From contig CAMNRO010000002.1 of NCBI GenBank assembly GCA_946553045.1, positions 1-64,000 of the forward strand: a DNA stretch of 64,000 nucleotides, in the 5' to 3' direction. A program made the translations under genes and the position numbers. Position 1 is the first letter of the stretch; each line of letters opens with the position of its first letter. Of the stretch, positions 28,052-37,065 are shown piece by piece. The DNA is from an uncultured Porphyromonadaceae bacterium. GTDB taxonomy: Bacteria > Bacteroidota > Bacteroidia > Bacteroidales > Muribaculaceae. Under the pieces are notes generated by a model that did not search any database, had not been told where the DNA came from, and saw only the letters and a program-made list of their open reading frames with translations.

Positions 28052-28365
28052 GGTTTTATATACACTTGAATTGGCGCAAAAGTAATGTTAATGCCAAAGA
28101 AGATAAACAGGATAAGAGGAATTAGTTTTTGCATATGTCTTTTGATTTAGATTTGACATTGCAAAATTAGGTATTAAAAGGTGGTAATTACAAGAAATTT
28201 GCCTATAACATCTGATTACATGGCCGGTTTATGGAGTGCGCAACTGGCTGTAAATGAGGCTGTATTTTAAGCATGGAAACACAAAATCATTACATAACGC
28301 ATTTGCGGTTATAACCAGCTGGCAATCAGTAGTATAGAGTTATCATTGTGCTATGTGATTGGCTG
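28052..28365. other. AT-rich intergenic region
   Basis: This 314-nt gap holds the promoter listed at 28162-28193. It also carries a copy of the leader shared with paralogue 2, including a second TACTTTTG box at 28077-28084 with no -33 at the right spacing. From 28194 to 28365 I see no gene, repeat or hairpin of note. Confidence 0.6.
28162..28193 (-). promoter_or_regulatory. Promoter of beta-barrel paralogue 1
   Basis: Minus strand: TTG (28193-28191), 21 nt, TAATTTTG (28169-28162), 110 nt before the start. Confidence 0.65.
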
Positions 28366-30006
28366 TTAGTGAAATAGCGCCTTTATTACTTCGTCTTTGT
28401 TTTCAAGGCCGCTATCTTCGATAATTTTTTTTAGTCGATGGCGGTAGACAGCGAAGGTGCTTTTGCTTTTAGATGTAAGGAAGCATATGGAATCATAAGA
28501 CAGGCCAAGGGCTAAATATATTATTATCTGTTTGTTTTCTTTTGTTAATTTGGGGCACTCAGAGAATAGTACCTGGATTAGGTTGTTGTGATATCGATTC
28601 ACCATATTTTCAAACTGAAATAGGGAATCGTCTGAATTTATTTCAGAGAGGAGGCTCTCAATTTTACGGCTAAATATTTTTTCCGTTTTTCTGGATTCAG
28701 GCAAGAGGTACCATTCGGAGCAGATATTATTTAGTAAGTTTATGTGATTGCTTAGAATGCTTTGAGCCTCATTGTTGACTCTTTGTTCATTGGCACTAAA
28801 AGCACTTAGTTCTGTTTTAAGTTCTGTTGCGTGGCTTATTAGTAGTCTTATATGATAGTTTTTGGCTTTGTTTTCTTTTAGTATAATGACAATAACGGAA
28901 GCAGCGATAAGCAAGCATAGCAATCCTATGGTAGTTATGTAAAAGCGTTTGTTCTTTTCTGATCTCGCTTGCTCTTTATATTGCTTTTTATCATTATTCA
29001 GAGTCTGGTTGATGATATGGTAGTAAGGGTGCGTGAGTAGATTGTCGTATCGAGAGGTCAGAGTATCAGCTGCTTTTTTATATAGGTTGAACGAACTATT
29101 GATATCACCTTCAATTTTGCTAATGTCAGAGGCTACGAAATGAATATAGACGCTATCTTTCCAATCTCGACTGTATTCCTTGGCTTTTTCAAGATTTTTT
29201 CTGGCTTCAATCAAATTGTTGGAGTGAATATAGCATCTGCTTAATTTCGAATATTGACGGCTGCTGAGAGTTCTGGTGTTTGCTTTGAGCCATTCATAAT
29301 TATTGATAGCCTCAACATTGTTCATTGTCCTAAATTGGGCTTCAGCCATTGTTATATGCCATTCACATTCAAAATTATAATCTGATGTATTCCGATTGTT
29401 TTGTAAGACAGAAATTGCTGAGTCTATTTTGTTATTGTATAATAAGGCGTCGGCAACGATTAGTTCACACCATAAAGAATGATTTGGTTTATGTGCTTTG
29501 TCAAAGTTTTGTCGGGCTTTAATTGCATATTCCTCAGCTTTATTGAATACATAAACATCACTGAAGCAACTTGATGCCAGACGTTGAATCATGGCAAGAT
29601 AGAAGCTATGATTGATTTGCTCTGCTTTTTCTTCGGCTGTGAGCAGACGGGCGAGTGCTTTGTCGTGTTCGCCCCGTTCGTAAAGTCGGGCGGCGCTGTA
29701 GTAGAGGGCCTGGACTTCGAGGGAGTCGTTGTTGCCGCGGTAGTGGTCGACGGCGGTTTCGATGAGCGAGTCGGCAGAGGTGTCGATGTATGCTTTGTTT
29801 TTGGCTTTGGCTATGAGGAGTGCACGGCGTGCTTTTTCGGCACGGCCGAAGGGCTCGAATGCCTCTGCGAGGGCGAGGGCCGAGTCGGGGGCTGAGTCCA
29901 TGAGGTCTTCGACGCTTTGGAAGAAGGCGTCGTGGCGGTGGCAGCTGCCTGCCAGGAGCATGGCTGCGAGGAGGACGATGATTATATGGAGGGGGAGTCT
30001 CTGCAT
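28366..30006 (-). CDS. Membrane-anchored TPR protein with C-terminal HTH
   Basis: The 546-residue protein starts with a lipoprotein-type signal (lipobox LLAGS-C near residue 20). Tetratricopeptide-like helical repeats cover about residues 40-330. One membrane helix lies at about 348-370 (FYITTIGLLCLLIAASVIVII). A cytoplasmic coiled coil follows, and a LuxR-like HTH ends it (LTKENKQIIIYLALGLSYDSICFLTSKS). This layout is a known Bacteroidales one-component membrane sensor-regulator type without an assigned signal. I start it at ATG 30006. A longer frame runs into the aminotransferase gene and reads as shadow Arg/Pro sequence. The first 120 codons are GC-rich and the rest AT-rich. Confidence 0.8.
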   Translation of the reverse strand: MQRLPLHIIIVLLAAMLLAGSCHRHDAFFQSVEDLMDSAPDSALALAEAFEPFGRAEKARRALLIAKAKNKAYIDTSADSLIETAVDHYRGNNDSLEVQALYYSAARLYERGEHDKALARLLTAEEKAEQINHSFYLAMIQRLASSCFSDVYVFNKAEEYAIKARQNFDKAHKPNHSLWCELIVADALLYNNKIDSAISVLQNNRNTSDYNFECEWHITMAEAQFRTMNNVEAINNYEWLKANTRTLSSRQYSKLSRCYIHSNNLIEARKNLEKAKEYSRDWKDSVYIHFVASDISKIEGDINSSFNLYKKAADTLTSRYDNLLTHPYYHIINQTLNNDKKQYKEQARSEKNKRFYITTIGLLCLLIAASVIVIILKENKAKNYHIRLLISHATELKTELSAFSANEQRVNNEAQSILSNHINLLNNICSEWYLLPESRKTEKIFSRKIESLLSEINSDDSLFQFENMVNRYHNNLIQVLFSECPKLTKENKQIIIYLALGLSYDSICFLTSKSKSTFAVYRHRLKKIIEDSGLENKDEVIKALFH

Positions 30007-30021
30007 GCGAAAAATGTGAAA

Positions 30022-30051
30022 AAGGCGCGCCGCGGAGATGCGGCGCGCCTT
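30022..30051 (-). terminator. Intrinsic terminator after the aminotransferase
   Basis: AAGGCGCGCCGC (30022-30033) pairs perfectly with GCGGCGCGCCTT (30040-30051). It is followed on the minus strand by TTTTTCACATTTTT. It lies 15 nt after the stop and just upstream of the TPR gene start. Confidence 0.88.
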
Positions 30052-30065
30052 GTGTGGGGCCGGAA

Positions 30066-31262
30066 TCAGGCGAGGCGACCGAGGGCTGCTTTGATGCGGC
30101 GCATGGCTTCGACGATGTTTTCGTCGGAGGTGGCGTAGCTGAGGCGGATATAGCCCGGGGCGCAGAATGCGGCGCCGTCTACGGTGGCTACGTGGCCTTC
30201 GTTGAGGAGGTACATGGCGAGGTCGCCGGAGCTTTCGATGGCGGTGCCGTCGGGGGCTGTCTTGCCCAGATATGCGCTTACTTCGGGGAAGAGGTAGAAT
30301 GCGCCCTGGGGCTCGTTGACGCCGAGGCCGGGTATTTCGCGGGCGAGGCCGACTACGAGGTCGCGGCGGCGCTGGAAGGCGCGGCGCATTTCTTCGACGC
30401 ATTCCTGGGGGCCGTTGTAGGCTGCCTCGGCTGCTTTCTGGGCAATTGATGAGGCGCCTGAGGTGAACTGGCCCTGGAGTTTGGTGACGGCCTTTGCTAT
30501 GGCGAGGGGGGCGGCGCAGTAGCCGATACGCCAGCCTGTCATGGCGTAGGCTTTGGAGACGCCGTTGATTACGACGGTGCGGTCGGCGATTTCGGGGAAC
30601 GAGGCGAGCGACACGAAGCTGCCGCCGGTGTAGTTGATGTGTTCGTAGATTTCGTCGGCGATGACAACCACCTGCGGGTGACGCTCGAGGACGGCAACGA
30701 GGGCCTGGAGCTCAGCGCGGGTGTAGACGCTGCCGGTGGGGTTGGAGGGCGAGCAGAGTATTATGGCTTTGGTTCGCGGGGTGATGGCGGCCTCGAGCTG
30801 CTCGGGAGTCATCTTGAAGTCCTGGTCGATGCCGGTGGGCACTTCTACGGTGGTGCCTTCGGCGAGTTTTACCATCTCGACGTAGCTTACCCATGCGGGG
30901 GTGGGTATGATTACTTCGTCGCCGGGGTTTACGACGGTGAGCACGACGTTGCAGAGGGAGTGCTTGGCGCCGTTGCCAACGACAATCTGCGCGGGCTCGA
31001 AGGAGAGGCCGTTTTCGCGCGAGAGTTTGTCGGCGATTGCCTTGCGGAGGCTCATGTAGCCGGGAACGGGGCTATAGAAGCTGAAATTGTCTTCGATGGC
31101 CTTGATGGCGGCTTCCTTGATGTGGTCGGGGGTGAAGAAGTCGGGTTCGCCGACCGAAAGGTTGATTACGTCGATTCCCTGGGCCTTGAGTTCGGCGCTT
31201 TTCTGCGACATCGCCAGGGTCTGAGATGCCGCGAGGGCCTGGATTCGTTTGGAAACAGTCAT
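30066..31262 (-). CDS. Aspartate-type PLP aminotransferase (class I)
   Basis: The 398-residue fold-type I aminotransferase of the thermophile-type aspartate aminotransferase group shows LSVGEPDFFTP at the N-terminus and PTPAWVSYVEM. The PLP-contacting CSPSNPTGSVY and VIADEIYEHINY are present, with the Schiff-base Lys in INGVSKAYAMTGWRIGY. Substrate Arg is present near the C-terminus (YIRLSYATS). It probably makes or uses aspartate/glutamate; exact specificity is not determined. It is followed by a terminator and preceded by heptamer array F. Confidence 0.93.
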   Translation of the reverse strand: MTVSKRIQALAASQTLAMSQKSAELKAQGIDVINLSVGEPDFFTPDHIKEAAIKAIEDNFSFYSPVPGYMSLRKAIADKLSRENGLSFEPAQIVVGNGAKHSLCNVVLTVVNPGDEVIIPTPAWVSYVEMVKLAEGTTVEVPTGIDQDFKMTPEQLEAAITPRTKAIILCSPSNPTGSVYTRAELQALVAVLERHPQVVVIADEIYEHINYTGGSFVSLASFPEIADRTVVINGVSKAYAMTGWRIGYCAAPLAIAKAVTKLQGQFTSGASSIAQKAAEAAYNGPQECVEEMRRAFQRRRDLVVGLAREIPGLGVNEPQGAFYLFPEVSAYLGKTAPDGTAIESSGDLAMYLLNEGHVATVDGAAFCAPGYIRLSYATSDENIVEAMRRIKAALGRLA

Positions 31263-31263
31263 A

Positions 31264-31367
31264 TTTAGTTAGTAGTTAGAAGTTAGTAGTCTTTTATAGT
31301 TAAAAATTAGTAGTTAGAAGTTAGGAGTTGAGTCGTTAACTACTAACTCCTAACTTCTAATTTGTAA
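31264..31367. repeat. Heptamer array F (inverted pair)
   Basis: Left arms: TAGTTAG, TAGTTAG, AAGTTAG and, after a break, TAGTAGT, TAGAAGT, TAGGAGT. Right arm in the opposite sense: ACTACTA, ACTCCTA, ACTTCTA. It fills the gap between yidC (upstream on the minus strand) and the aminotransferase and would fold in the transcript. Confidence 0.8.
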
Positions 31368-33425
31368 TTAACGGCGTCGTTTTGCCTGCTGGCGCTGGGC
31401 AGCCTGAGCCTGGCGCTGAGCTTCTTCGAGGCGCGCCATCCAGCCGCTTTTCTTGCGGGGTTTGCGTGCGTTCTCGAGCATTTGTGCGCGCACTTTCTTT
31501 TCGTCGACGACTTTGCGGAAAATCCATGTCTGGATAATGGTGATGAGCAGCGACACGAGGTAGTAGTAGCTCAGGCCGGAGGCGTAGTCGTTGAATATGA
31601 AGAGGAACATGACGGGCATGAAGTATTGCATCGCTTTCATGCCGGGCATGCCCGAGTTGGGCTGGTTCTGCATCGAGAGGTGCATGTAGACCACGTTTAC
31701 GACTGTCATGAGAAGACAGAAGAGGCTCACGTGGTTGCCGTAGAATGGTATGGAGAAGGGCAGGGTGAGGATTGAGTCGGGCGCGGAAAGGTCGTGAGCC
31801 CAGAGGAACGACTGGCCGCGGAGCTCAATGGCCGAGGGGAAGAACGAGAACATGGCGATGAGCACGGGCATCTGGAGCAGCATTGGCAGGCAGCCCGAGA
31901 AGGGGCTGGCGCCGGCGCGGCTGTAGAGTGCCATTGTTTCCTGCTGGCGCTTCATGGCGTTTTCCTGGCCAGGGTATTTTTCGTTGATTTCCTTGATTTC
32001 GGGGGCGAGGACGCGCATCTTGGCCTGGCTCTTGAAGCTCTTGTAGGTGAAGGGGAAGATGATGAGCTTGATAAAGAGGGTGAGGAGCAGGATTATGATG
32101 CCGTAGTTGCTGATGAATTTGCTCAGGAAGTGGAATACGGGCACTACGATGATGGTGTTGATCCATCGGAAAATGCCCCAGCCCATCGGTATGATTCGAG
32201 TGAGCGAGAGGTCTTCGTCGTGGCCGAGGGTGTCGTCGAGACGTGAGAGGACCGTGTAGTCGTTGGGGCCGAAGTAGAAGTCGAATGATGCGGCGGTGCC
32301 GTCGGCGGTGGTGTAGGGCACGGTCGCTTTCATGTCCATGTCCTTGAGATAATCAGAGTCTTTGATTTTGACAGAGGCGAGCTCTGCGGCGGTGAAGGGT
32401 TCTTTGGCGATGAGTACGCTCGAGAAGAACTGGTTTTTGAATGCCACCCAGCGCAGGTGTCCGGCGAGGCTTTCGTGGTCGTCGCTGCCGGCATCGAGCT
32501 CGTCGACGCCTTCGCCGACATATTTGTATGCAATCGCGCTGTTGCGTTCTTCGAAAGTGCGGCCGAGCTCATTGCGGGCCATTTTCTGGTGCCAGTCCAT
32601 TTCCATGCTGACGGTGCTGGGGGGCACTACAGCGTCCATGCCTTTCTGCACCACGTCCATGCGCACCACGTAGCCCTCGCCGAGGGTGTAGCGTATGCCC
32701 CACACGGCGCCGGGAGCGGGAGCCATCGACAGGAATACGGCGCTGTCGCCTTCGGCGGCTACGGAGAAGTTGAAGTCGCGGGTGTCGATACGCTGGTCGC
32801 GGGTGTTGAAGCGGAAGGAGTAGCTGTCGGTTTCGTGTCCGAAGAGGACGATGTCGGCCGGTTCGGCGCCGACTTCTGTCTTATACTTTTTGAGGACCAC
32901 ACGCGATATTATTGCGCCGCGGCTGTCGATGTCGAGGCGCACGTCGTCGTTTTCGAGGGTGCTTATCTTGCTTTCACCGCCGAGGTAGCGGGCGAAACCT
33001 TCGTAGCGCACGGAGTTGTCGATGACGGTGCGTACGGCGGCAGCGGCGCGGGCGTTCTGGGCGTTGGTGAGGGCGGCACGGTTGCCGAGGAGCTCGACGA
33101 TGTCAGCGGTGGCACCGCCTGCATTGACGGTTCCCGACAGGCCGGCGATGCTGTCGACGGTCAGGGCGAGGGTGCCGTCGGTGAATACTGTGCGACCCTG
33201 GCCGTCGGGCGTACCCATTGAGCGGACGGCGGCCGCGAGGGCGGAGCTGTCGGCGGGGGTGAATACGGCTGCGGCAGGAGCGCTGTTCTGCGAGGCTTGG
33301 GCGGCGGCCGCTTCGGCACGCTCGCGTTCGGCGGCTATCTCGGCCTCCGAGGGCTTCATGAAGTAGAGGAAGCCAAACATGATTGCGGCCATCAGAAGGA
33401 GGCCGGTGACTGTGTTTTTATCCAT
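31368..33425 (-). CDS. yidC: Membrane protein insertase
   Basis: Inserts and folds inner-membrane proteins with or without Sec. The 685-residue protein has an N-terminal helix (TGLLLMAAIMFGFLYFM), a large periplasmic P1 domain (about 60-370), and the conserved insertase core. The core begins FISNYGIIILLLTLFIKLIIFPFTYKS and includes GCLPMLLQMPVLIAMF. A basic tail rich in Arg/Gln suits ribosome contact. The length is slightly above other Bacteroidetes members because of an Ala-rich linker after the first helix. Its start overlaps the pyrG stop by 8 nt. Confidence 0.97.
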   Translation of the reverse strand: MDKNTVTGLLLMAAIMFGFLYFMKPSEAEIAAERERAEAAAAQASQNSAPAAAVFTPADSSALAAAVRSMGTPDGQGRTVFTDGTLALTVDSIAGLSGTVNAGGATADIVELLGNRAALTNAQNARAAAAVRTVIDNSVRYEGFARYLGGESKISTLENDDVRLDIDSRGAIISRVVLKKYKTEVGAEPADIVLFGHETDSYSFRFNTRDQRIDTRDFNFSVAAEGDSAVFLSMAPAPGAVWGIRYTLGEGYVVRMDVVQKGMDAVVPPSTVSMEMDWHQKMARNELGRTFEERNSAIAYKYVGEGVDELDAGSDDHESLAGHLRWVAFKNQFFSSVLIAKEPFTAAELASVKIKDSDYLKDMDMKATVPYTTADGTAASFDFYFGPNDYTVLSRLDDTLGHDEDLSLTRIIPMGWGIFRWINTIIVVPVFHFLSKFISNYGIIILLLTLFIKLIIFPFTYKSFKSQAKMRVLAPEIKEINEKYPGQENAMKRQQETMALYSRAGASPFSGCLPMLLQMPVLIAMFSFFPSAIELRGQSFLWAHDLSAPDSILTLPFSIPFYGNHVSLFCLLMTVVNVVYMHLSMQNQPNSGMPGMKAMQYFMPVMFLFIFNDYASGLSYYYLVSLLITIIQTWIFRKVVDEKKVRAQMLENARKPRKKSGWMARLEEAQRQAQAAQRQQAKRRR

Positions 33426-35046
33426 TCGTAGGTTTCTGTGTTTCGTTACGGTATGTTATGGCGGCCTTGATGAAGGCTGCGAATATAGGACTTGGCGACA
33501 GCACTGTGCTGCTGTATTCGGGGTGGTACTGGGTGCCGACAAACCAACGTTTCGAGGGCATTTCGACCACTTCCACCAGGTGTGTGCCCGGGTTTTCGCC
33601 CGAGCATATCATGCCTGCTTCCTCGAAGCGGGCGCGGTATGAGTCGTTGAACTCGAAGCGGTGGCGGTGACGTTCGCGCACGAGGTCCGAGCCGTAGGCC
33701 TCGGCGGCTTTCGAGCCAGGGCGCAGGCGGCAGTCGAATGCTCCGAGGCGCATGGTGCCTCCGAGATTCGATATGTTTTTCTGCTCCTCCATGAGGTCGA
33801 TGACGTTGTGCGGGGTGTGTGGGTTCATCTCGGTCGAGTTGGCGTCTTCAAGGCCGAGGACGTCGCGGGCGAACTCGATGACCATGCACTGCATGCCGAG
33901 GCAGATGCCGAAGGTTGGCACGTCGTGCTCGCGGCACCATTTGAGGGCCACGAACTTGCCTTCGATTCCGCGCTGTCCGAAGCCAGGGGCTATGATGACG
34001 CCGTCCATGGAGCCGAGTTTCTCGTCGGCGTTGGCCGGGGTGAGCTTCTCTGAGTGGATATACACGAGGTCGAGCTTGCGGCCGGCGTAGGTGGCTGCGT
34101 GGAAAAGAGCTTCGCTGATAGACTTATAGGCATCCTGTAGTTCGACGTATTTGCCGACAAGGCCTATGCGGACGGTTTCCGTGGCGTTGTCCATCTTGTC
34201 GATGAAGTCGAACCACGGCTGCATGTGGGGCTCGCCTTCGAAGGGCACGCCCATTTTGCGGAGCACTATTTCGTCGAGGTGCTGGGCGTGCATGCGCAGG
34301 GGCACCTTGTAGATTGAATTGACATCCTGCGACTGCACCACCGAGTCGGGCGATACGTTGCAGAACAGCGCTATCTTGCGGCGCATGTCGTCGGGAATAT
34401 TCTTCTCGGTGCGCAGCACGAGCACGTCGGGCTGTATGCCGAGCTCCTGGAGCGCCTTGACGGAGTGCTGTGTGGGCTTGGTCTTGAGCTCTTTTGCGGC
34501 CGCGATGAAGGGCACGTATGTGAGGTGTACGCACAGGCAGTTTTCGCCCATTTCCCAGCGCAGCTGGCGCACGGCCTCGAGGAAGGGAAGCGACTCGATG
34601 TCGCCTATCGTACCGCCGATTTCGGTGATTATGAAGTCGTAGTTGCCTGTGTTTCCGAGGAATTTCACGCGGCGCTTTATTTCGTCGGTGATGTGCGGCA
34701 CAATCTGCACTGTCTTGCCGAGGTAGTCGCCCCGGCGCTCTTTTTCGATGACGCTCTGGAAAATACGGCCGCTTGTCACATTGTTGGCACGTGTGGTGTG
34801 CACGTTGGTGAAGCGTTCGTAGTGCCCTAAGTCGAGGTCGGCCTCGTGACCGTCTTCGGTTACATAGCATTCGCCATGTTCATAGGGGTTGAGAGTACCC
34901 GGATCGATGTTGATATACGGGTCGAATTTCTGGATTGTCACCCTGAAGCCGCGGGCTTTCAGCAGACATGCCAGCGACGAGGAAATGATTCCTTTGCCCA
35001 GCGACGACACTACGCCGCCTGTGACAAAAATGTATTTGGTGTGCAC
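33418..35046 (-). CDS. pyrG: CTP synthase
   Basis: Makes CTP from UTP with glutamine. The 542-residue protein has the N-terminal synthetase domain (KYIFVTGGVVSSLGKGI, KFDPYINIDPGTLNPYEHGE, DLDLGHYERF) and a C-terminal class I glutamine amidotransferase domain. The catalytic Cys is in FGICLGMQCMV, with the His-Glu pair in GTQYHPEYSS. Length and motifs are canonical. It is the first gene of a pyrG-yidC operon and overlaps yidC by 8 nt. Confidence 0.98.
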   Translation of the reverse strand: MHTKYIFVTGGVVSSLGKGIISSSLACLLKARGFRVTIQKFDPYINIDPGTLNPYEHGECYVTEDGHEADLDLGHYERFTNVHTTRANNVTSGRIFQSVIEKERRGDYLGKTVQIVPHITDEIKRRVKFLGNTGNYDFIITEIGGTIGDIESLPFLEAVRQLRWEMGENCLCVHLTYVPFIAAAKELKTKPTQHSVKALQELGIQPDVLVLRTEKNIPDDMRRKIALFCNVSPDSVVQSQDVNSIYKVPLRMHAQHLDEIVLRKMGVPFEGEPHMQPWFDFIDKMDNATETVRIGLVGKYVELQDAYKSISEALFHAATYAGRKLDLVYIHSEKLTPANADEKLGSMDGVIIAPGFGQRGIEGKFVALKWCREHDVPTFGICLGMQCMVIEFARDVLGLEDANSTEMNPHTPHNVIDLMEEQKNISNLGGTMRLGAFDCRLRPGSKAAEAYGSDLVRERHRHRFEFNDSYRARFEEAGMICSGENPGTHLVEVVEMPSKRWFVGTQYHPEYSSTVLSPSPIFAAFIKAAITYRNETQKPTNG

Positions 35047-35140
35047 GACTTAAATGAAATAAGTTTGTGATATTAAGCTGAGTGACTGGTGTTTTGAATC
35101 TGTCTCGGCAGTCTTGGGAGGCTGCGTCGAATCCAAGTTG

Positions 35141-35171
35141 CAAAAATAGCAAAAAATCCCGCAATCCACAA
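35141..35171 (-). promoter_or_regulatory. Promoter of pyrG-yidC
   Basis: Minus strand: TTG (35171-35169), 20 nt, TATTTTTG (35148-35141), about 95 nt before pyrG. Confidence 0.65.
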
Positions 35172-35282
35172 CACCGCGAGCCCGCTTCGGGCCTCTATGA
35201 GGCCGTATGGGCTATATTCGACAGCTTTTGCTGTTTTTCCGCCAAAAAACTGTGCCGGTATGGAAATCTTGCGATTTATGCT

Positions 35283-35290
35283 TAAATTTG
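35283..35290 (+). promoter_or_regulatory. -7 box of the rhamnosidase pair
   Basis: TAAATTTG, 44 nt before the first gene. No clear -33. Confidence 0.45.
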
Positions 35291-35334
35291 TGGGAAAATT
35301 GATAAAAGTAAACATACTCTAATGCTGTGAAAAG

Positions 35335-37065
35335 ATGAGTTTGAAAAAAATATTGTTCTGGGCACTTGCAGTGGTGCCGGTAGCAGGATTTGCATCCAAC
35401 CAGGTCGATGAACTCAAGCGGGAATTTGTAAGCCCGGTAAGGCTGGTGGAGCTCCCTGCCGGTCCGAGTGGTGGCGTTGCCAATGCAGGGGCGCTGTTGC
35501 GTCCGTTCGACGGTCAGCTGGCTGTTTCTTCGCCCGATGTGTGCGTGCTGTCGACCCGCGACGGCCGCCGCGGTGCCGTATTGCTTGATTTCGGCAAGGA
35601 ATTGTGCGGCGGCATCGAGCTTGCGGCTCCTATCCGTGGCAGTCAGAAGGCCATGAAGGTGCGAGTGTGCCTTGGCGAGTCGGTGAGCGAGGCTCTCAGC
35701 GATGTCAATGCCGAGGGTGCCACTGCCACAAACGAGCACTCGCTGCGCGATTTCACTGTCGATATGCCGTGGCTCGGTACTCTGGAGGTAGGCAATTCAG
35801 GCTTCCGCTTCGCGCTTGTCGAACTGCTCGAGCCCGAGGCCGAATTGCCTCTGCGTGCCGTGCGTGGCGTGCTGCGCTACCGCGACCTGCCTTATCTCGG
35901 CTCTTTTGTGAGCGACGACAAGCGTCTCAACGACATATGGACCACCGGGGCATATACCGTGCACCTCAACATGCAGAATTATCTGTGGGACGGCGTGAAG
36001 CGCGACCGTCTCGTGTGGGTCGGCGACCTGCATCCTGAGGTGATGACGATTGCCAACGTCTTCGGCAACTACGACGTGGTGAAGAAAAGCCTCGATTTTG
36101 CCCGCGAGACTTCTCCGCTGCCTGGCTGGATGAACGGTATCGCCGCCTACTCGATGTGGTGGGTGATAATACACCGCGATCTGTGCCTGTATTCTGGCGA
36201 TACTGACTATCTGAAGCAGCAGCTCGACTACATGGGCCGTCTCGTCGACTGTTTCGCCGACGGGCTCGACGGCGACAAGGAGAACTACGGCGGGGCGCAG
36301 CGCCTGCTCGACTGGCCCACATCGGACAAGCCCGACGTGATTCATTCGGGCTATCAGTCGCTGCTTGTGATGACGATGGAGGCCGTCGGGCAGATTGCCG
36401 AATGGACAGGCGATGCCGGGCTGAAAGCCAAAGGCGACAGACTTCTGAAAAAAATCCGCCGCCACAACCCTCCGACGTGCGGCGCCAAGCAGTCGGCGGC
36501 ACTTGCAATCCTGGCCGGCACTGCCCGCGACCGCCGTGCCGAGCGCGAGGCCATTCTGGCCGGAGGAGCGTCGGGATTCTCGACTTTTTACGGCTATTAT
36601 ATGCTTGAGGCTCTTGCGGCAGAAGGGGCGCATGCCGAGGCCACCGACATTCTGTCGGATTACTGGGGCCGTATGCTCGACCTCGGTGCCACAACCTTCT
36701 GGGAAGACCTTGACTATGAGCACGGTCTCAAGGCCGCGCGAATCGACGAGATTGTGCCCGAAGGCGCTTTCGATATTCACAAATCGTCGGGCGACTACTG
36801 CTATAAGGGCCACCGCCACAGCTTCTGCCACGGCTGGGCTTCCGGGCCAACGCCATGGCTGTCGCGCCATGTGCTTGGCGTGCGTCCGGTCAAGCCCGGT
36901 TTCGAGGAGGTGGTCGTAGAGCCGCATCTTGGTCGTCTCGGCTCTGTGGAAGGCACTGTGCCTACACCCCGAGGCCTGATTCGCGTGAAGCATACCAGAA
37001 ATGCCGACGGCAGCATAAAGACCGAGATTGAAGCACCCGAAAACGTGAAGATAGTCAGGAAATGA
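35335..37065 (+). CDS. GH78-like alpha-L-rhamnosidase
   Basis: A secreted or periplasmic glycosidase predicted to release terminal alpha-L-rhamnose. The 576-residue protein has a signal peptide (ends VAGFA), a beta-sandwich-like N-terminal domain and an (alpha/alpha)6 barrel. The general-acid region DGVKRDRLVWVGDLHPE is characteristic of GH78, and an acidic residue in TTFWEDLDYEH sits where the catalytic base is expected. The C-terminal beta domain is Bac_rhamnosid_C-like. It is short for GH78 (usually above 700 residues), lacking extra N-terminal modules. Its stop overlaps the next gene by 4 nt. Confidence 0.85.
   Translation: MSLKKILFWALAVVPVAGFASNQVDELKREFVSPVRLVELPAGPSGGVANAGALLRPFDGQLAVSSPDVCVLSTRDGRRGAVLLDFGKELCGGIELAAPIRGSQKAMKVRVCLGESVSEALSDVNAEGATATNEHSLRDFTVDMPWLGTLEVGNSGFRFALVELLEPEAELPLRAVRGVLRYRDLPYLGSFVSDDKRLNDIWTTGAYTVHLNMQNYLWDGVKRDRLVWVGDLHPEVMTIANVFGNYDVVKKSLDFARETSPLPGWMNGIAAYSMWWVIIHRDLCLYSGDTDYLKQQLDYMGRLVDCFADGLDGDKENYGGAQRLLDWPTSDKPDVIHSGYQSLLVMTMEAVGQIAEWTGDAGLKAKGDRLLKKIRRHNPPTCGAKQSAALAILAGTARDRRAEREAILAGGASGFSTFYGYYMLEALAAEGAHAEATDILSDYWGRMLDLGATTFWEDLDYEHGLKAARIDEIVPEGAFDIHKSSGDYCYKGHRHSFCHGWASGPTPWLSRHVLGVRPVKPGFEEVVVEPHLGRLGSVEGTVPTPRGLIRVKHTRNADGSIKTEIEAPENVKIVRK

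Noticed and set aside
26397-28087. Possible insertion sequence around the duplicated barrel genes
   Set aside because: The shared blocks include coding sequence of the barrels themselves; there is no transposase, terminal inverted repeat or target-site duplication.
30007-30402. N-terminal extension of the TPR-HTH gene by 132 codons
   Set aside because: The extension is Arg/Pro-rich antisense-like sequence overlapping the aminotransferase gene and its terminator. The lipoprotein signal begins at ATG 30006.
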